Shown here in pieces: positions 1-10,375 of a stretch of DNA of 64,000 nucleotides. The notes below the pieces were generated by a model. It saw nothing but the letters and a program-made list of their open reading frames with translations, ran no database searches and was not told the DNA's origin. The DNA lies in contig NZ_AP018291.1 of the NCBI RefSeq assembly GCF_002368415.1, positions 330,734 through 394,733 of the forward strand. The letters run 5' to 3'. Position 1 is the first letter of the stretch, and each line of letters begins with the position of its first letter. The position numbers were made by a program, and so were the translations under genes. The DNA is from Calothrix sp. NIES-4105. GTDB lineage: Bacteria; Cyanobacteriota; Cyanobacteriia; Cyanobacteriales; Nostocaceae.

Positions 1-171
1 ATTTAAATTACCAGCAACTGTAAATAGTGTACCAAATAAAGCAATCAAAATTCCGATAAATCGCCAAGGCGCCTGACCAATCTCATGGAATAATCCTATA
101 ATTATCCCTCCAAGCATGGCAATTGCAATAATTCCTAGACCAATACTTTGCCAATTAGTATCATTTTTCAT
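1..171 (-). CDS. Small membrane protein, 3' part outside the window
   Basis: The reading frame opens with ATG at 171 on the minus strand and runs off the window edge after 57 codons. Two hydrophobic stretches are visible: residues about 8-27 (rich in I, G, A, L) and about 36-55, so it is probably a two-helix inner-membrane protein. It lies downstream of, and in the same direction as, the restriction-modification gene pair. I do not recognise a family and assign no function. Confidence 0.5.
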   Translation of the reverse strand, partial: MKNDTNWQSIGLGIIAIAMLGGIIIGLFHEIGQAPWRFIGILIALFGTLFTVAGNLN

Positions 172-243
172 AGACCTTACCTATTTAACCAATTTCTACA
201 ATATATTCAATAATAATTTATTATAGTTTGATAAATAAACAAA

Positions 244-636
244 CTATTTAGCTAAATATTTTTCTGCTTCTAGTTTAAGTTTATCTCCTTCTAGTAGAAT
301 TTTGTCAATGTAGTCTTTTATATCTATATAAGGCTGCCTTGCATTAATCTTCTCTGACTGAATAGCTCTTCTTGTACTTTGCCGCATCTGTCCAGCCCAT
401 TTACGTTTACCAAATAAATCTAGTCCAACTGAAATAATACTATCAGGAGTAGATTGTGTTGCTTGCTGATTAATTTCTTTAATAGCTAGATTAATTTCCT
501 TTTTAATAGCCTTTAACTGTTTTTGAATCAAATTAATATTTTTTACTTGTAGCTTAACTGATTTAGAGTTATCTAAAGTTAAAGGCATTTTTTGATTTAA
601 CTGATAAACTTGTAATTGAGTCTGCTGTAAATTCAT
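244..636 (-). CDS. Coiled-coil partner protein of the R-M gene
   Basis: This 130-residue protein begins two bases after the stop codon of the large restriction-modification gene, so the two are almost certainly co-transcribed and translationally coupled. The N-terminal half is Q/K/I-rich with heptad-like spacing (about residues 25-65), suggesting a coiled coil. The C-terminal half is basic, then acidic, with a KLEAEKYL-type helix at the end. No catalytic motif is visible. The tight linkage suggests a subunit or modulator of the methylase/nuclease (inference). I do not recognise the family. Confidence 0.65.
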   Translation of the reverse strand: MNLQQTQLQVYQLNQKMPLTLDNSKSVKLQVKNINLIQKQLKAIKKEINLAIKEINQQATQSTPDSIISVGLDLFGKRKWAGQMRQSTRRAIQSEKINARQPYIDIKDYIDKILLEGDKLKLEAEKYLAK

Positions 637-638
637 AA

Positions 639-3600
639 TTACTTGCCTTTAATAAATTTAATTTCTTCAGCCGTTAATCCATATAAATGAGCAACTCTAT
701 CATCAATTTCTGCTTCCCACTCATATACGTTATCACTTTTAGCATTGAGACAATTTTGAACTAAGGTTTCAATAATAAGGCTATCTTGCTTTGAGGCTTT
801 AGCAATGGGTATTTGTGTTACATAAGTAGGTTTGAACTCATAAAATCCCCCCTGCTTTGTAGAAGCAATTTGGCGAATAAACCAACCTAATAATTTAGAG
901 TTTAGTAATCCAAGCAAATAATTCACATTATCTGTTACACAAATGGAAGTTTTATCATTACCAAAATAGCCAGCATAATCTGCTGCATACTCAATGTTTT
1001 GAGTAATAGCTGGTATAAAAATTTTGTTTTGATTAAACTCTTGCCAATAAGTAGCAGCGCATCTTTGCAAAGCATACCACTCATATCTAATTCCTGTTTC
1101 TGCTTGATTTCGCGCTGATAACTTAGATTTGAAATTAAGTAAATATTTATAAATAGCTGGATATTGTTTTTGAAATTGTTTTTCAGCCCGAAGTGAGGCT
1201 CCTTCGATTGAATTATCATCATGTAAAGGAAAGTGCCAGGGAATAAACAGCAGCCACAAATCTGGATTTTCAACACGCCACCGCTTTACATCCCGACCTC
1301 TCAAAAAGGGCTTTAGGACTTCAGCAGATGATTCGTGTTCAGCAATTAACCTATCCCGTGTTATTCTATCAATAACAAATGCTTCATTTAAACCTGTTTT
1401 AATGCCATAGTAAAATCTACCTTTGACATACTCGCCTAATGGAGTACCTGCATTTCTCAACTTATTCAATAACCTGAACACTATTGGAGACTCTAACTGC
1501 CACCCATCAGCCCCTAACTCTTTCTGAGGCATGTAAAAGCTTTGATTTTTAAACACTGGGGTAAACTCATCAAGAGTTTTCCCTGCTTGCCAATTCAACA
1601 CGCGCGCTTGTTGATTATTTGGCTTGTCCTTGCTAACTAAAATAATACTAGGGTATGCGATTGCTTCAAATACTGGTGTATCTCCAAAATCAATCAGCAA
1701 CTGCACTTGTGATTTTTCCCCTAAAAATTGACGCAACTTTTCGCCATAGCCTGCACGAAAGTATTTATTAGATGTAATATAGTTAAGATAACCCTTAGAT
1801 TTCAATAGATTAAATCCACGCTCATAGAAGTAAACAAAGAGGTCACCTACCCCAGTATAACACTCATATTCTTCCTTAAGTGCAGGTTTTAATTCTTTAA
1901 TTTGCTCCTGTCTGACGTAGGGTGGATTCCCAATTAAAATGTCAAATCCTCCCTGCTGTTGAAACACCTCATTAAAATGTAAATGCCATTGGAAAAAATT
2001 AAGCGCGCGCATCCTGTTTTCTACATCAGTTGCAAACTTATCCAACTCAACTAACTTATCAGCAATCTCCTTTCGCTCTCTTTCTTGAGCTTTGTTAACT
2101 TTCCCTTTCATGAGCTTAATCTTGTTTTCTAGCTCTTGTTGCTTTCCAAACCAAAAAGAACGACGGTCAGCAATTGCAACCCGAAACACATTTTTCTCAG
2201 CTTGTACAATCTTTTCTCGGAGAGCTTTTCGTTCATCAGCATGAGATGTGAAATATTGATGCTGCAAGTCTACTACAGGTTGTATAGCAGCTTGTATAGG
2301 AGTCACAGCCAGTAATGTTTGCTGGTCTTTGGTAGGGTCAGGAATTAACCTTTCCCCGTTAATCGTAGAAATTAACGAATCCCCACACATTAACTTATAA
2401 TCAAGATTGGGCAATGGTTCCACATCATCAATTGTAGGAATATCCACTACCATCGATAGCCACATTCGCAGCTTGGCAATTTCAATAGCTTCGGGCTTAA
2501 TGTCTACCCCATAAAGGTTATTGGCAATAATATCTCGCTTCCATTCGCTGATAGTTAGACTACCTCGCTGCACAGTCATGCCTTCCCGGCGCGCGATTAC
2601 CTGTCGCACAGCAAGAATTACCTGCATCATTCCCAGTGGATAGGCGCCTGATCCAACTGCAGGGTCGCAAATTGTGACCGATTCTAGGGCTTGCTTTAAC
2701 TTCTTTGCTTGTTCTTTTGTTAGCAGTTTCTTAAAGTCAGTGTCAGATAAATCACCTTCCTCAGCTTCTATAAGTTTTTTGATATCGTCTACATCCATGC
2801 TTGTAGAATCAGCTAAATAGCGCGCGAGTGACTCTATACACATAAAATGCACGATACCGCGCGGTGTGTAAAAAGTACCACTTTGTCCGCGCTCGTCAGC
2901 TGCTAGCAAGTTTTCAAACACCTTACCAAGCATCTCAGGGTCAACGGCTGCTTCCTCATCTCCTTGAATATTTTCAGCAACAGTAAAGTTATGGCCATTG
3001 AAAAACTTGATAATACTTTTCTCACCAGATGGGTCAAACAGGGAATTAGGAAGTTGGATTTGTGGTGGTGTCTCCAATCCAAGAACGTCTTTTACATCAA
3101 TTCCATAATCTCGGTCAAATAATCCACCGTTAAGATAAGGAATTTTGCCCCACGGCGATTCATGATTAGGACGTTGCTTGTTTAGCGTCTCAAAAAAGAC
3201 TGGTTCTAGGAGCTCGCAGTAAAAATCTGTGTCGTCTGGTTCCGAACGCCTAGGATACTGATTTTTGAGAAAACTACGGTCTCCTCCCAAGAATCCTTTT
3301 TTTTGTAAGAAGTAAAGAAACATTACTCGGCCAAGGAAGCGTTGAGAGAATTGGTGTAAGCGACTTTTATCTTCAAAGTAAGGATGAGGATTATTAGCTT
3401 TAATTACCCGCTGTACTTCCTCGAATATCTCTCGATAGCCTCGATAAAACTCTTTGGTAAGCTTTTCAACATCAAAAGCTTCACACTGAGATTCATACAA
3501 TTTTTGAGGACTAAGGTCGCGGGCGGCGATTGCCTCTAAACGGTCACGGTCGTAGTTAGTGGGATTAACACGGTCAACTAACAGCTTGCGGATGCCAACC

Positions 3601-3989
3601 TTTAAATTCATATCAGCATCAAAGGTTTTTCGGGGATTAACAAGCATCATCTGGTTATAGTCTTTTGTACCTAATAGCAAGAAGTTTGAAGGGCGCCTGC
3701 AAAGACTTTGAGCAACTGACCGCATTCGATTACTGGCAGTACTAGGTGATTGCCACTCGTCATAATTTAGCTGAAATAATAAAACTTGTAGTGACTCGCT
3801 ACCTTTTCTATGGTCAGCAATCATATATGCATCCCAGATAGCTTCAGCGCTACGCGAGGGCAAGTCTAATTCATCAATAGCTAACTGTTGAGATGAAGCA
3901 TTATATCCAAGCTTTTTAAAGAGGAAAGCTATTTTATCTGCTGAATTTATATTACAAATATCATCTAACTGTAGTAACCGCGTTGCCAT
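639..3989 (-). CDS. Type IIG-like restriction-modification methyltransferase (Eco57I-type)
   Basis: This 1116-residue protein is an N6-adenine DNA methyltransferase of the Eco57I/type IIG class. SAM-binding motif I, DPAVGSG, sits near residue 443, and the catalytic motif NPPY near residue 688. About 400 residues precede the methylase core and a target-recognition-like region follows it, matching the single-chain layout of these enzymes. The segment around residues 215-300 (QKKGFL, PYLNGGLF) recurs in the degraded copy at 29.3 kb. I could not identify a PD-(D/E)XK nuclease motif with certainty, so whether it cuts DNA alone is open. It is followed at two bases by a small partner gene and preceded by an XRE regulator. 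The frame is intact. Confidence 0.85.
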   Translation of the reverse strand: MATRLLQLDDICNINSADKIAFLFKKLGYNASSQQLAIDELDLPSRSAEAIWDAYMIADHRKGSESLQVLLFQLNYDEWQSPSTASNRMRSVAQSLCRRPSNFLLLGTKDYNQMMLVNPRKTFDADMNLKVGIRKLLVDRVNPTNYDRDRLEAIAARDLSPQKLYESQCEAFDVEKLTKEFYRGYREIFEEVQRVIKANNPHPYFEDKSRLHQFSQRFLGRVMFLYFLQKKGFLGGDRSFLKNQYPRRSEPDDTDFYCELLEPVFFETLNKQRPNHESPWGKIPYLNGGLFDRDYGIDVKDVLGLETPPQIQLPNSLFDPSGEKSIIKFFNGHNFTVAENIQGDEEAAVDPEMLGKVFENLLAADERGQSGTFYTPRGIVHFMCIESLARYLADSTSMDVDDIKKLIEAEEGDLSDTDFKKLLTKEQAKKLKQALESVTICDPAVGSGAYPLGMMQVILAVRQVIARREGMTVQRGSLTISEWKRDIIANNLYGVDIKPEAIEIAKLRMWLSMVVDIPTIDDVEPLPNLDYKLMCGDSLISTINGERLIPDPTKDQQTLLAVTPIQAAIQPVVDLQHQYFTSHADERKALREKIVQAEKNVFRVAIADRRSFWFGKQQELENKIKLMKGKVNKAQERERKEIADKLVELDKFATDVENRMRALNFFQWHLHFNEVFQQQGGFDILIGNPPYVRQEQIKELKPALKEEYECYTGVGDLFVYFYERGFNLLKSKGYLNYITSNKYFRAGYGEKLRQFLGEKSQVQLLIDFGDTPVFEAIAYPSIILVSKDKPNNQQARVLNWQAGKTLDEFTPVFKNQSFYMPQKELGADGWQLESPIVFRLLNKLRNAGTPLGEYVKGRFYYGIKTGLNEAFVIDRITRDRLIAEHESSAEVLKPFLRGRDVKRWRVENPDLWLLFIPWHFPLHDDNSIEGASLRAEKQFQKQYPAIYKYLLNFKSKLSARNQAETGIRYEWYALQRCAATYWQEFNQNKIFIPAITQNIEYAADYAGYFGNDKTSICVTDNVNYLLGLLNSKLLGWFIRQIASTKQGGFYEFKPTYVTQIPIAKASKQDSLIIETLVQNCLNAKSDNVYEWEAEIDDRVAHLYGLTAEEIKFIKGK

Positions 3990-4208
3990 TTAAGTCTTTC
4001 CTTCACTTATAAATATCGGATAAAAGTCAAGATACCTAAACTTGATTAGTTTCCTGTTAGCAACGCGCACAGACATGATTTGGTGGGATTAACAACACCA
4101 AATTATTTGTGGCAGATATAATCTACAGCATAAAGCTATCGCTAACTATTGATAATTCAATAATTAGCAGTAAATAACTGCTAGAAACTAAACTGAGTAT
4201 TAGGACAT

Positions 4209-4451
4209 TTATTTAATCGAGTACTTAGCAAGTAAATCTTGAGACTTATCGCCCAAATCTACAAGCATTTTTTCAATCAACTTTATTGCCATCGGGGATG
4301 GCTTCGCACGCGCATTTTCCCAACGATTTACCGTAGGGTAAGTTACGCCAACAGCAGCCGCAAACTGCTCTTGTGTAAGTCCAGTTAGTAGGCGAACTTC
4401 ACGAATAAATTGCCCAATTTCTGGTTGTTTAGTTATTAAATTATGAGTCAT
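4209..4451 (-). CDS. XRE-family helix-turn-helix regulator
   Basis: This 80-residue protein is almost entirely one HTH_3 domain: LTQEQFAAAVGV forms helices 2 and the turn, and TYPTVNRWENARAKPS the recognition helix and cap. It lies 219 bp upstream of the restriction-modification gene in the same orientation. Small XRE proteins in that position commonly act as controllers (C-proteins) of restriction systems, so timing control of the R-M genes is a reasonable inference, but it could also be a stand-alone plasmid regulator. The start ATG is followed by THNLITKQ, and the HTH begins about residue 15. Confidence 0.8.
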   Translation of the reverse strand: MTHNLITKQPEIGQFIREVRLLTGLTQEQFAAAVGVTYPTVNRWENARAKPSPMAIKLIEKMLVDLGDKSQDLLAKYSIK

Positions 4452-5386
4452 TTAACTCCCCACGGGTGACGTAGTGAGTGATATATAGTGTGTTATATAG
4501 AACATCATATTGTTCAGTAAAATAAAGCGTCCTCAGTGAGATTTCGGAAATTTGATTAGCTTCATTTCACTACTTCACCACGCATTGTAGGCAAAAAAGG
4601 TTTACACCCTTTAGTTAAAAGCAATAAAGCTTACACTGACTACATTTACATGACAAGTAGGCATTTAAGTGTAATTACATAAATGCATTAAAACCATAAA
4701 CTTGCAAGCTATAAGTCACCTAGTTTTTGAACATGTTTTTAAACGCACGTTCTTGAGAGCTAAACGCACAATTAGAAACATATTTATTCCTAGAGAATTT
4801 ATTTCCTTCAGATTTTATTACATTACCTAAAAGTCGGCGCCTGCGATGCGAACCAAGTTCTAAGTAGTTGATGTATGTAGTGAATGCTATATCACCTGAT
4901 ATGTTCCTAGGTTACATGAAAATTCCTATAAAAGGAGTGCTTTTATTTACATCTTTAAAATTACCCCCAGATACTTTTACAGAATTATTAATTTAAGGTG
5001 GTGCCAAAACTAAAATTTTGTGCTATGCATTACTAACCTCAAGTTCTAGCACCAACAGGACAAAAGCTCTAAGAATACGGTGCCTGTAATTAGTAACCTT
5101 ATTGAATAAGTATTTAGCTTTACACAAAAGGTATAATATATTACGTTTTAGTAGATATAACGCGCGCATAGTAAAAGCACCTGTTCCACACGCCGTTCAT
5201 CAGTTTTTGTACCTGTTACCGTTGCTAAATCACAGAAATTTTGTTCACTTATGGAACCGTTCATCAATTTATGTTTATGAGTGATAATACAAGTAATAGT
5301 ACATTGCCCTAATTGGACAGCAGATGAAAAAACCTGAGTGTCGCATTGCTTCCATAAGGTGGCGCCGCGACATAATTATTCGACTG
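4452..5386. other. Gene-poor stretch
   Basis: About 930 bp with no convincing gene. The part next to 4451 is the probable promoter region of the XRE gene. A 60-codon plus-strand frame at 5102-5284 has no ribosome-binding site and unconvincing composition. The stretch carries copies of GGCGCC and of the extended form GGTGCCTGTAAT. Confidence 0.6.
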
Positions 5387-5620
5387 CTATTTACCTTTGG
5401 GTAAAGCTGACTTTTCCTTTTGTTGAGAGCTAATTATTTTAGTCTCAGCAGCTTTCATAAAAAAGTTAGCTATACATATCGCTTTAGGCGCCTCAATGTT
5501 GCCGTTAACGAAAAACATCCATGCTGCCGTAGCTGCAATACCACATCCTGTAAGCCTTAACCCACAAGAAAAAGCAGTGTTAAGTTGTTCTGTGGTAGGC
5601 TGAAAAAAACGTTTGATCAT
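5387..5620 (-). CDS. Small hypothetical protein with one membrane segment
   Basis: A 77-residue frame begins MIKRFF at 5620. Residues about 22-40 are hydrophobic (CGIAATAAWMFFV), suggesting one membrane span, and the C-terminus is Lys-rich. It stands alone in a long non-coding tract with no obvious ribosome-binding site. I do not recognise a family; it may be real or a chance frame. Confidence 0.4.
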   Translation of the reverse strand: MIKRFFQPTTEQLNTAFSCGLRLTGCGIAATAAWMFFVNGNIEAPKAICIANFFMKAAETKIISSQQKEKSALPKGK

Positions 5621-7563
5621 TGTTGATAACTTTATTGAAGTACAAGAGTTTTGTTAGTAACCACCTGAACCGCCAAGACCAGGTGTTTTTTTGATGAGAG
5701 CAACTGCAAAGCAAAAAATTGATTTATATTTGGCTATCATCAGTTTTTATGTCCTTGTGTAAGAACAAGCCGTTGTGAAACCAATTTCAGAAAATCTTTT
5801 TGTTTCTCACGCTTTAACTTACCCGCAAATTAATTTGTCAGATATTTAGGCATCGATAAATTATGGATTCATATTCAATCACCTTCCTTGGCTAATAGCT
5901 TTTACGGCGCCACCTTAAAGTTCCCGTTCCAACAGGAGGCTCTACTGGCTGGCGCCTGCTGCTAATATTCCGGGCTTTAGAATTACTAACTTTCGGTTTT
6001 AAGTGGCGCCTGTTGGCGACCATGTTCACGTGGTTAAAGTTAAATTTTGCTTCTGTCATCGTTGCTAGAGTTTAATTAACTAATTGGTTACGTCTTTTTA
6101 TTCCCGCTCTAACTTACCCGCAATATATTTGTCGGATAATTAGGCATCGGTGAATTATGGATCCATATTTAATCGCCTCCTGGACTCGTAGCTTTTTAGG
6201 TGCCATCTTAAAGTTCTCCGTTTGTTTACAGTCACATTTGGGTATTGAGTGGCACCTACAATTACTATTCCCTGCCTCAAAAAGCCAAATTTCGGTTTGC
6301 AGTGGCGCCAAAAACAGCGCAACTTACAGCGTTTACAAAGAATCTCAGTTTTGTCATAATCGTTATTCCTGTTAAATACGCGCGTTAATTGTGTTGCAGC
6401 ATGAACAAGCGGGAGTGTTACACTAACTTACCCGGTGCAAGAAAGTCGCATCATTTTTAGATTTCTGCAAACTGTATTTTCAAAGCATCGGTGCCTGTAA
6501 CTCCAGCTAGAACCTTGATACTCCGCGCTAACTTAAAGACTAGATAGTCACATGGGGAATATCGGATTTACTACGCACAGTCTATGACGTACAAAAATTG
6601 TTATGATACTTTGATGCGATTTGGGTGGGTGAGCGCGCAAAAAAAATAAGCGCAAAATCAGGTAAAAATTTGTCTACAATATTAGGCTTTATTCTTACTA
6701 TCGCGGATTTTAGTCTTTGATATATAAACCTTTACTGGTAAAGCTTTCAGCCAGATTGTTGTTTAAATTTTTAAATAGTTTTTTGTCTAAATCATCAAAT
6801 AATACCTAAAAAAATATTATCGATTTATTTCTGTAATTTTCCTGTAAAATCAACGCTTTTGAGCTACATTGTTTCAAAATGCTTTTTCCAGTATTAATCA
6901 GCAATAATAGCTGTCGTGTAATATTCCAATAAAGCGCCATGTCTACCAAAAGGCGCTGTCAATCAACTAAACAGCTTTTCCATTACACGAGCAAATAACA
7001 CTACTCGATTAAATTCCGGTGCCATATTCCAATCAATTATCCAATTATTTACAGGCACCCATACCAACCACTTCCTCCACCCTACATGCGAATTAATACT
7101 ACTCAATTAAACGGGGCGCCTGTTTGTAAGCTATGTACATCACCCGATAAAACCCAGACTCTACGACTGTGCGAGGTTGTTGCTGTTGTGTTGCTTGACG
7201 GTAAGTTTTTTGTGAGCGGCGCCGATACTGAGCGAAAAACGCCCTATGGATTGACAACTCTCTACAAGCACCGAATCATCATATTTATTTAAAAAGTTTT
7301 AGAGGCACCGACAGGAAAGTTGCTGAAGGCGCCTCTAAAAAGTAAAAGAGTCCAGAATTTTACGTGAACTTGATTTCAACTATAATTTCTCGACGGGGTT
7401 GTCCACCTGCTTCTATAATCATTTGAACTTCCCTAATGTAGGGATTGACATATCACTCTATATGTTCCAGTGTAGTTGAAAATTCTGTGATTTATTATAA
7501 TGCTGCTTGACTACCAGGGAATCTTATATATAGGTTCTTCAAAAAGTCTGTAGGAGAAAATTA
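5621..7563. other. Long non-coding tract rich in palindromes
   Basis: Almost 2 kb without a convincing gene. It contains a degenerate direct duplication (listed separately) and several GGCGCC copies. On the minus strand at 7360-7455 a short frame ends in GGQPRREIIVEIKFT; it looks like the tail of a lost gene, but it is only about 30 codons and preceded by a stop. A TATAAT hexamer at 7496-7501 could be the -10 box for the gene at 7564, although no good -35 is spaced correctly. Confidence 0.55.
5813..6310. repeat. Degenerate direct repeat, two copies about 300 bp apart
   Basis: The block from about 5813 to 6015 is repeated imperfectly at about 6110 to 6310. Shared landmarks in order are CTTACCCGCAA, TTAGGCATCG, AATTATGGAT and CTTAAAGTTC, then an AATTACTA-type segment, TTTCGGTTT, and a closing TGGCGCC. 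Identity is moderate with indels, so the duplication is old. A weaker third trace (ACTTACCCGG, CATCGGTGCC) follows at about 6420-6500. It does not encode a protein in either copy. It may be a decayed mobile repeat or an iteron-like array; I cannot tell which. Confidence 0.6.
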
Positions 7564-8067
7564 ATGGATTTTGCTCGTCTGGAATATATTAAGAACGTGA
7601 ATGACGATAACGGTTGGGCGTATAGATACTGCCTTGTTGGAGGTTACTTTCAATTGAACTTTAAGAGAAGTGATGCTAAAGATGTTTTGGCTCATGCATT
7701 GAGCCTACCCAAGGGGTCTCTTATCATTCTTTCCCAAAGTTACCACGGAGAGCGATACCTGACGCACGTAGTTGAATTAGTTAATGAAGGAAGTGAAGAT
7801 GAACCCCAACAAGAGGAAGGGACTTGGGGTATTTTCCGGTGGGTTAAGGTTTACTGGGTTGCTAATTTCTCTTGTCCCAATAATATTCCTCTTGATAAGG
7901 ATGTGATGAAAGTTAATTGGGGATGGTACGACACAAAAGCTAAATTGTTAACAAGCCCAGGCTTGATGTCTCAGTGGGAAACCATTGAGAACCTGAGAGA
8001 CGCACTTCAAGAAGTATTTAATATTGGTGCCGTCCACCAACCACTTTCTACATCCCTTCACAACTAA
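7564..8067 (+). CDS. Conserved-looking hypothetical protein
   Basis: A 167-residue soluble protein with a good ribosome-binding site (AGGAGA about 8 bases before the ATG). It has a beta-rich central part with KGSLIILSQ, YLTHVVELV and W-V-KVYWVA segments and many Trp residues, which recalls PUA/EVE-like beta-barrel proteins; that is only a fold guess. No catalytic motif is visible. It stands alone on the plus strand. I do not recognise the family. Confidence 0.7.
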   Translation: MDFARLEYIKNVNDDNGWAYRYCLVGGYFQLNFKRSDAKDVLAHALSLPKGSLIILSQSYHGERYLTHVVELVNEGSEDEPQQEEGTWGIFRWVKVYWVANFSCPNNIPLDKDVMKVNWGWYDTKAKLLTSPGLMSQWETIENLRDALQEVFNIGAVHQPLSTSLHN

Positions 8068-8438
8068 CAGATGCAACGCGCACTCGCACAGTAGGCACCT
8101 GTAATAAATATAAATATAATGCGTCGAGTTTCATAATATAAGTAATATTCGGCGCTTTCTTTTCTGTCAAGTAAAGGGAAAACGAACTGCAATTGAATAG
8201 TGGCACCAACAATTAGTTAGCTCCTAAGAAACACATCCCATCGCCGAAGATTTGGTAAGGGCGTAACGGTTAAAATTGGCGCTTAATTTTTCATGGTAAT
8301 TATCACGCTTGATTCTCAAAAAACAGCGCGTTATATGACCGTTTTGATAATGCACTAAGTAACTGAGAGTTAAACCGTCCCCTTAATCATGCGTTGATTT
8401 TTAAGTAATGCTCCTATTACTGGGGTAATAAAAGCATC
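8068..8438. other. Non-coding gap
   Basis: About 370 bp between the hypothetical gene and the IS110 relic. I see no gene, only GGCACC-type variants of the dispersed palindrome. Confidence 0.5.
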
Positions 8439-8760
8439 TTATACAGCGCACTGTTCTTCAGTGATTGTAGGTTGAGCAACTAGATCAAAACCCAAAGCGT
8501 GAGCTTTCTTCTTTAAGTTGTTTACCATACGTTCATGGTATTTTTGCTCATAAACATCAACACCTGGGTCTACATAAGCTGCTGCTGATGTCCAAAGACG
8601 GTAGAAAATACGTGCTAGTTTGTGAGCAGCCGCAGTAATCGCCTTTGGCGCCCCCATGCGAGATTGCATTCGTCTGTAAAATGCTCCCAAGGCAGAATTG
8701 CTACGACAAAGTGTTTGTGCTGCCATGCGAAAAGCATTGGCAGCAATTCTAAATTTAGCT
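8439..8760 (-). pseudogene. IS110-family transposase, C-terminal relic
   Basis: The minus-strand frame encodes the C-terminal end of an IS110/IS116/IS902-type transposase: SALGAFYRRMQSRMGAPKAI, then AAHKLARIFYRLW, then a Lys-rich helix. About 95 residues follow the first ATG at 8726, and the same frame is open upstream as AKFRIAANAFR until a TGA at about 8760. The DEDD catalytic N-terminal part is absent, so this is a dead fragment. Confidence 0.75.
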
Positions 8761-8978
8761 CAGTGTAAGCGTTGGAGAGAGAAAACCCATAAATTTTAAG
8801 TTTTTTTTCTGGGTCTTTTGGCTCTCTAAAACTAGATTTTTAAGCTGACTTGTCAGAAAAGAGATTATTTCGGTTTTTATTGACATTATTCTCAACTATT
8901 TATCCAGAACATCAGCGTAAAATCCTTATGCCAGTTCAAATTTAGAATAGCTGTTATTCAGAGGAAGAATGTTTGTAT

Positions 8979-9152
8979 ATGCAATCTCTTCACAATAGGA
9001 TTACTAAAATCATGAAACACCCAGATTTAGAGCAGGCTGCTTGGAGCGCATTAAAGCAGTTGGGAGAGATTAGGCGTGCGTATTTAACCGACCTGGAAGA
9101 GACATTTTTATCTGCTATGGAGAAAAAATATAACTTACCGCTGGATGTTTAA
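8979..9152 (+). CDS. Small helical hypothetical protein
   Basis: A 57-codon frame starting at 8979, with an in-frame alternative ATG at 9012. A GAGGAAG sequence lies about 12 bases before the first start. The product is largely helical and charged (MKHPDLEQAAWSALKQLGEI, then LEETFLSAMEKKY). No family recognised. Composition looks coding, but the frame is short and isolated. Confidence 0.45.
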   Translation: MQSLHNRITKIMKHPDLEQAAWSALKQLGEIRRAYLTDLEETFLSAMEKKYNLPLDV

Positions 9153-9453
9153 TAGTACGGCGCCTGTAATTCAAGTACCCAAATATTCAAGTATCTGAGT
9201 ATTTGAGAATTGGCGCCTATAACTTAAAAATTCACAAATAGCTCTATGGCGCCGTCTTATAGATAGAAAGCAATGAAACAGGGTGCCTGCCATTACTATA
9301 AAAAAGTTAGGGTGCGTTCAAGGGCATTTTCAGGCATACGAGCGCGCCCTAATTCTGTTTAAATAACACACTACTATAATAAATAAGTACTGATGTTCGT
9401 TCTGATTACAGGCGCCTAATTATTAGGTACAGATTCGTTTAGAGATAAAAGCT
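9153..9453. other. Non-coding gap dense in GGCGCC
   Basis: About 300 bp with four GGCGCC copies, two of them in the extended form with TGTAAT or ATTACA. I see no gene. The segment CGCCTGTAATTCAAGTACC has a close relative near 44595, upstream of the LRV-repeat gene. Confidence 0.55.
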
Positions 9454-9972
9454 ATGGGACATAATATTTCTGGTGTATTACTTAAAGGAAATTTTGATGC
9501 AAAAATTGCTGTAGCTTTTGATTTACAGTTTGTATCTGTTGGGTTTGATATCACATTATTTTGGTTAAATATTCATTACACCGAATATTGGAGTAAAAAA
9601 TTAAATGTTCCAGGAATCTTGGAAGCGCCTGACCAAGTAGATGAAATTCGATTGTTATTTCCAAGTGAGCGCGTTGTTGCCCACATGATGGCACTAATTA
9701 CCGCAACAAGTACTCCACTTTATGCAATTATTGTTACTGATTATTTTGGTGGTATTGGTACTCAAGCGGCTGCATTATATAAAGGTGAAACTTTGATAAC
9801 TGATGATGAACATGCATTTGACTATGGCTCAATTAATCAAGTGTTGCGCGGATTAGGAGTAAAAGCTACGAGGGGTTTAGATGAATTTGATACTATTGGA
9901 TTAAGCAATTATCGTAGTATCCCCTATGATTTCTTAGAGGTTATTGAAAAATATCCTGAATGTAGCGATTAA
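9454..9972 (+). CDS. Hypothetical protein
   Basis: A 172-residue frame starting MGHNISGVLL, with no strong Shine-Dalgarno. It looks soluble and of alpha/beta type: the N-terminal half holds beta-like segments, and the middle (FGGIGTQAAALYKG) is Gly/Ala rich. No motif that I can tie to a function is present. It lies 106 bp before another hypothetical gene in the same direction. Confidence 0.6.
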   Translation: MGHNISGVLLKGNFDAKIAVAFDLQFVSVGFDITLFWLNIHYTEYWSKKLNVPGILEAPDQVDEIRLLFPSERVVAHMMALITATSTPLYAIIVTDYFGGIGTQAAALYKGETLITDDEHAFDYGSINQVLRGLGVKATRGLDEFDTIGLSNYRSIPYDFLEVIEKYPECSD

Positions 9973-10078
9973 TATGAAGCTCTATTATGATACCATATCC
10001 AAAAAACAAGCGCCTGCCCAATCAAACAGTAAAATAGTAGAAGGCAAAACACCCGTAGTTATGGAGTAGCCACCAACA

Positions 10079-10363
10079 ATGTCACTAATCGAATATTTAG
10101 TAGAACGCGGTGATTGGCGCTCTTCCCTTCGTAGAAACTTTGAAGGAGCAATTCGATTGTTACAAACAGACCATTACAATTCGCGAATTGGAAGTGATTT
10201 TGATGAAATGTTAGAACAAATTGCATCCTTAGCCAACCAGAAAGAAACTTGGATGTTGGCTAACGGCTATACCCAAGAAGATATTAACTATATTTACAAA
10301 ATTATTGATAAGTGGCTTGTTAAAAATGGATTAAGTCGAACCGTAGTTCAGGGGCGACCCTAG
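10079..10363 (+). CDS. Small hypothetical protein
   Basis: A 94-residue, mostly helical protein (MSLIEYLVERGDWRSSLRRN at the start, YTQEDINYIYKIIDKWL near the end). It follows the 9454 gene in the same direction, so the two may be co-transcribed. It ends a few bases before a group II intron relic. No family recognised. Confidence 0.6.
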   Translation: MSLIEYLVERGDWRSSLRRNFEGAIRLLQTDHYNSRIGSDFDEMLEQIASLANQKETWMLANGYTQEDINYIYKIIDKWLVKNGLSRTVVQGRP

Positions 10364-10375
10364 TTTGAACTAAAA

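Noticed and set aside
7086..7292. 68-codon plus-strand frame
   Set aside because: No ribosome-binding site, odd composition, spans two GGCGCC motifs; looks like a chance frame.
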